DNA of 64,000 bases, taken from NCBI GenBank assembly GCA_014804485.1, contig JAAUZT010000001.1:5472-69471 (forward strand), written 5' to 3'. Shown here piece by piece: positions 61,313-64,000 of this stretch (its first letter is position 1; the number at the start of each line of letters is the position of its first letter). The translations under genes and the position numbers were made by a program. This stretch comes from Lachnospiraceae bacterium. Lineage in GTDB: Bacteria > Bacillota > Clostridia > Lachnospirales > Lachnospiraceae. Below the pieces are notes generated by a model that saw only the letters and a list, made by a program, of their open reading frames with translations, had not been told where the DNA came from and searched no databases.

Positions 61313-62638
61313 TTACTCCCAACAGCAAGTCATAATGGAGTGTTTTCCGATCTCCATTTTACCGCTGTTTTTCCCATCTGCATTCAACACAAATGCAATA
61401 TCATTTTCCGAACGGTTGAGCAGCACCAAGACCTTAGTGCCATCTTCATTCTCAAAAGCTGTCGCTTCTATATCAGGAGAATACTTTGACACCAGGATCC
61501 TCTTTGCACCCGGACGGATGAACCGGCTGAAATGTCCGATATAATAATAGGAGAGTTTCACGTTGATTGTGTCTGTATCAACATCACACATAATCGGCGC
61601 ATCGCAGTAATTACTTACATGATTTGGACCGCCCTGCTTATCAAGTATCAGATTCCAGTCTATAAACCCATTCATACCGGCATTGAAATCTCCTATCATA
61701 TCATGCGCATACATCTCGGCATGACGTACCTGATTATCTGTTGCAAAACGTGAATATTCCACACAACCCTCTGTAAAAATCAGTTCTTTGTCCGGATATC
61801 TTCTGCGCACCTCCGCCAAAGCCTCAAAATGGTCTCCCGTATACCAGTGGAACGCTATGCCATCGATTGCTTCCCGTGCCCCCTCCACGCCAAAGCTTTC
61901 CGCTGTACGTTCCAAAATAATTTCTTTATTATGATCCCACACGTTAATTTTCACATTGGCATGCCCTGCATTGTCCAGTGCAGTCCTCAGATATCTGACG
62001 GCATACTCTGCCTCCTCTGCTCCCGTAAAAACACAAGAATCCCAAGTCTGAACTGCCGCCGGCTCATTTTGAACAGTAAGCCTCTGAATCGGAATTCCTT
62101 CCTCCTCATAGACACTGACATATCGCGCAACCATATCTGCCCACATCTGATAATATTCTCTCTTGAGTTTCCCACCATGGTTCATTTCACCGTTAGTCTT
62201 CATAAACGCCGGCGGACTCCACGGAGATGCTAAAAAGCAAATATCTTTATCTTTATCCAACGCAGCCTTGATAAACGGAATAATATATTTCCTGTCCCTG
62301 TCTATGGAAAAACTGTTTAAATCTTTATCCTGTGCATCTTCTACATAAGCGTAATTTCCCAGTGCGAAATCACAGCTTTGGATATGCAGCCTGCAAAAAT
62401 TATAATGATTATTGCTGCTCCCGAAATATAAATCCAGAAGCTGCTGCTGTTTTTCATAACTCATCTTGGAATATGTATAAGCGGCAGCCTCCGTAAACGC
62501 ACCTCCGATGCCTAATACCTTCTGATAAGAAACTTCAGGATATACATGCACCTGCTGCATCTCCCCACCACTGCCCTTTACAAATTTAACTTCTGTTTCC
62601 TGAAACTGAACATCCTTATCTGAGATATAACACTTCAT
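61313..62638 (-). CDS. Glycoside hydrolase family 30 enzyme (glucosylceramidase / beta-1,6-glucanase type)
   Basis: A 441-residue protein without signal peptide. GH30 motifs: KVLGIGGAFTEAAAYTYSKM, CRLHIQSCDFALGNYAY, FLASPWSPPAFMKTNGEMNH, acid/base Glu in LTVQNEPAAVQTWDSC, nucleophile Glu in LIFTEGCVEY. The C-terminal beta-sandwich ends IALVL-type strands (DIAFVLNADGKNSG). It likely hydrolyses imported beta-glucosides or beta-1,6-linked glucan oligomers in the cytoplasm, with GH5 acting outside. GGAGGAGG lies before ATG 62638. Confidence 0.9.
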   Translation of the reverse strand: MKCYISDKDVQFQETEVKFVKGSGGEMQQVHVYPEVSYQKVLGIGGAFTEAAAYTYSKMSYEKQQQLLDLYFGSSNNHYNFCRLHIQSCDFALGNYAYVEDAQDKDLNSFSIDRDRKYIIPFIKAALDKDKDICFLASPWSPPAFMKTNGEMNHGGKLKREYYQMWADMVARYVSVYEEEGIPIQRLTVQNEPAAVQTWDSCVFTGAEEAEYAVRYLRTALDNAGHANVKINVWDHNKEIILERTAESFGVEGAREAIDGIAFHWYTGDHFEALAEVRRRYPDKELIFTEGCVEYSRFATDNQVRHAEMYAHDMIGDFNAGMNGFIDWNLILDKQGGPNHVSNYCDAPIMCDVDTDTINVKLSYYYIGHFSRFIRPGAKRILVSKYSPDIEATAFENEDGTKVLVLLNRSENDIAFVLNADGKNSGKMEIGKHSIMTCCWE

Positions 62639-62715
62639 AATCAAACCTCCTCCCGATGATAAGTATCTATCATCTTACATAAATTTTCTTTTTCCTTCTC
62701 CTGTTCCGGGAAACG

Positions 62716-62750
62716 AAAAAGGGAGAGTATAGATTTCCCCATACTCTCCC
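62716..62750 (-). terminator. Strong terminator after the solute-binding protein gene
   Basis: GGGAGAGTAT (62721-62730) and ATACTCTCCC (62741-62750) form a 10-bp stem, followed on the minus strand by TTTTTCG. It would limit read-through from the transporter gene to the glycosidases. Confidence 0.85.
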
Positions 62751-62757
62751 ACCCTTT

Positions 62758-64000
62758 TTACTCTCCTAACTTTTCTCTGTTAGCACTCATTTTTTCGTTA
62801 TAAATCTTTACAATATCATCCCAGCTATTTGCTGCCCTGAAATCTATATGTCCCGCAAGAATAGAATCAAACTCATCATCATTTCCGGAACGAATCAGAC
62901 TTGTCAGGGTCGTATTCCAATTCGTGTCGATGGCACTAAGCGCCCTTGCTTCCGCGGAACCCTGATCCGGAGAAATATTCTCAATAACAAACTGCGGTTT
63001 GAGCTTCCCTTCTCCCCATTCCTGCATCTGCTTCGTGGATTCTGTCACATCTGCACTATATGCATCATACTTATCATTACCGAAAACAATAAACTCGGAA
63101 AGCCTGTAAACCTTTTTAAATTTATCATTGTCAGTTTCTTTCATTTCCTTTACTTCGGGAAGGAGTTCATAGAGACCATCACTGTTAATTGTATATGTCT
63201 CACCCTCCACGCCATATCTGCAAATCATTCCGCCGTAATCAGATATCAGGTATGTAAAGATTTCTATTGCCTTAATCGGATCGGAACAGTCTTTTGATAT
63301 ATAGTTGATCATCCATCCCGAGAGTCCTGCCTGAGAAAGTGTGGGAGCATTGCCTACCGTACTCTGCGGTCCGTCAATCGCAATGTACGCCGCATCCGGA
63401 TTCGCGTTCATCCAGACTTGCAGAGGTCCAGACCGCTGTGGCGTTCCTCCGATAAAGATACATGCATATTTACCCGTCTTTACTTTATCCTCATGCGCTG
63501 TGCCATCATCCGAAAAATTGTCATCACTGATTAACCCTTCGCGATATGCTGCACTCAATGTCCTAATCCATGCAAGATAATCCTCATCCATATTCCTGTC
63601 ATACCATGTACCGTCCGCATTTTCAATCGGTACGCCCAAGAAATTCTGTAGATCTGCACCGAGTGAACCCGTATTATCTGTCATGGAATTTGAACCAAAC
63701 GGGATCAGATCAGGATATTTCTCCTTGATCTCTCTCAGTACCGTAAGAAACTGTTCCGGTGTTCCCATCTCCGGCTCGCCAAGCGCCTCATATACATCTT
63801 TTCTGATAGCAAAAGCCGTTGAAGCCTTCAGCAGTCCGCTGTCATATACTTCCTGTCCGTTTGAGTAGTCCGGATAACCATATGTCTTGCCATCTGAGAG
63901 CTTGAACCAGTTAAAAGTATCCTTCGAAGCCACCTCGTAGAAATACGGATCATATTTGTCCGCCAGGTCATTCAAGGACCATGCCCAGTTTGCGGCCGAC
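62758..64000 (-). CDS. Extracellular solute-binding protein, N-terminus outside the window
   Basis: About 413 residues are visible; the frame remains open to the window end, so the signal peptide and first lobe start are missing. The readable part is a LplA/AlgQ-type sugar-binding protein: TYGYPDYSNGQEVYDSGLLK, AFAIRKDVYEALGEPEMGTP, YACIFIGGTPQRSGPLQVWM, LSGWMINYISKDCSDPIKAI and YGVEGETYTIN. These proteins hand oligosaccharides to ABC permeases, presumably encoded beyond 64000. With the GH30 and GH5 genes downstream this makes a small polysaccharide-utilisation cluster, probably for beta-glucan or glucosides (inference). Confidence 0.9.
   Translation of the reverse strand, partial: SAANWAWSLNDLADKYDPYFYEVASKDTFNWFKLSDGKTYGYPDYSNGQEVYDSGLLKASTAFAIRKDVYEALGEPEMGTPEQFLTVLREIKEKYPDLIPFGSNSMTDNTGSLGADLQNFLGVPIENADGTWYDRNMDEDYLAWIRTLSAAYREGLISDDNFSDDGTAHEDKVKTGKYACIFIGGTPQRSGPLQVWMNANPDAAYIAIDGPQSTVGNAPTLSQAGLSGWMINYISKDCSDPIKAIEIFTYLISDYGGMICRYGVEGETYTINSDGLYELLPEVKEMKETDNDKFKKVYRLSEFIVFGNDKYDAYSADVTESTKQMQEWGEGKLKPQFVIENISPDQGSAEARALSAIDTNWNTTLTSLIRSGNDDEFDSILAGHIDFRAANSWDDIVKIYNEKMSANREKLGE

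Overview
The window looks like a chromosomal stretch from an anaerobic gut Firmicute of the Lachnospiraceae type. The basis is strong AGGAGG-type ribosome binding sites, AT-rich promoters, a 2[4Fe-4S] indolepyruvate:ferredoxin oxidoreductase, TnpV and Tn916-type integrase relatives, and FapA, AgrA/LytTR and GH30 families typical of that group. Nearly every gene is on the minus strand.

Region 1 (about 1-28,100) is a defence-rich mosaic island. Four related junction sequences (about 975-1262, 12816-13080, 20440-20790 and 27890-28080) divide it. Each holds a relic of the first codons of a low-molecular-weight protein-tyrosine-phosphatase gene (MIKILFVCHG-like, minus strand). On the right side lies the leader and, where preserved, a terminator and the 3' end of a Tn916-type tyrosine integrase. 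On the left side lie paired direct repeats and, twice, tnpV. I infer repeated accretion of integrative elements at one attachment site in that phosphatase gene. Cargo between the junctions, left to right: an XRE regulator, a DUF4238 gene, a membrane protein, a complete type I restriction-modification system (hsdM-hsdS-hsdR), a two-gene unit coding for a 2-TM protein and an RlmN/Cfr-like radical SAM protein, a two-gene unit coding for a HEPN protein and a large SF1 helicase with a C-terminal PD-(D/E)XK nuclease, an orphan SAM methyltransferase, an AraC/EamA/GNAT/DUF2000 operon, an FRG-domain protein and a GNAT toxin-antitoxin-like pair.

Region 2 (about 28,100-35,900) is gene-poor and decayed: relics of a metallophosphoesterase, two DUF4143 ATPases and an IS110 transposase. 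Intact genes here are a TPR/zinc-ribbon protein, a DUF2971 protein and a compact GATC-type restriction-modification operon (MutH-like endonuclease, unknown 160-aa protein, 39-aa protein, Dam-type and DpnA-type methylases).

Region 3 (about 35,900-47,700) holds transport and signalling genes: a heterodimeric ABC exporter behind a LytTR response regulator/GHKL kinase pair, a MacB/FtsX-type ABC system with an XRE regulator, an aldo/keto reductase with Fe-S motifs, and an OhrR-like MarR regulator with a clear promoter and operator.

Region 4 (about 47,800-64,000) is metabolic. It contains an aryl-acid operon (thioesterase, acyl-CoA synthetase, Na+/solute symporter, iorA, iorB), a hybrid sensor kinase paired with a lipoprotein solute-binding protein, a FapA-family protein, and a probable beta-glucan cluster (GH5 lipoprotein, GH30 enzyme, solute-binding protein cut by the window end). 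No CRISPR array, tRNA or rRNA was recognised.
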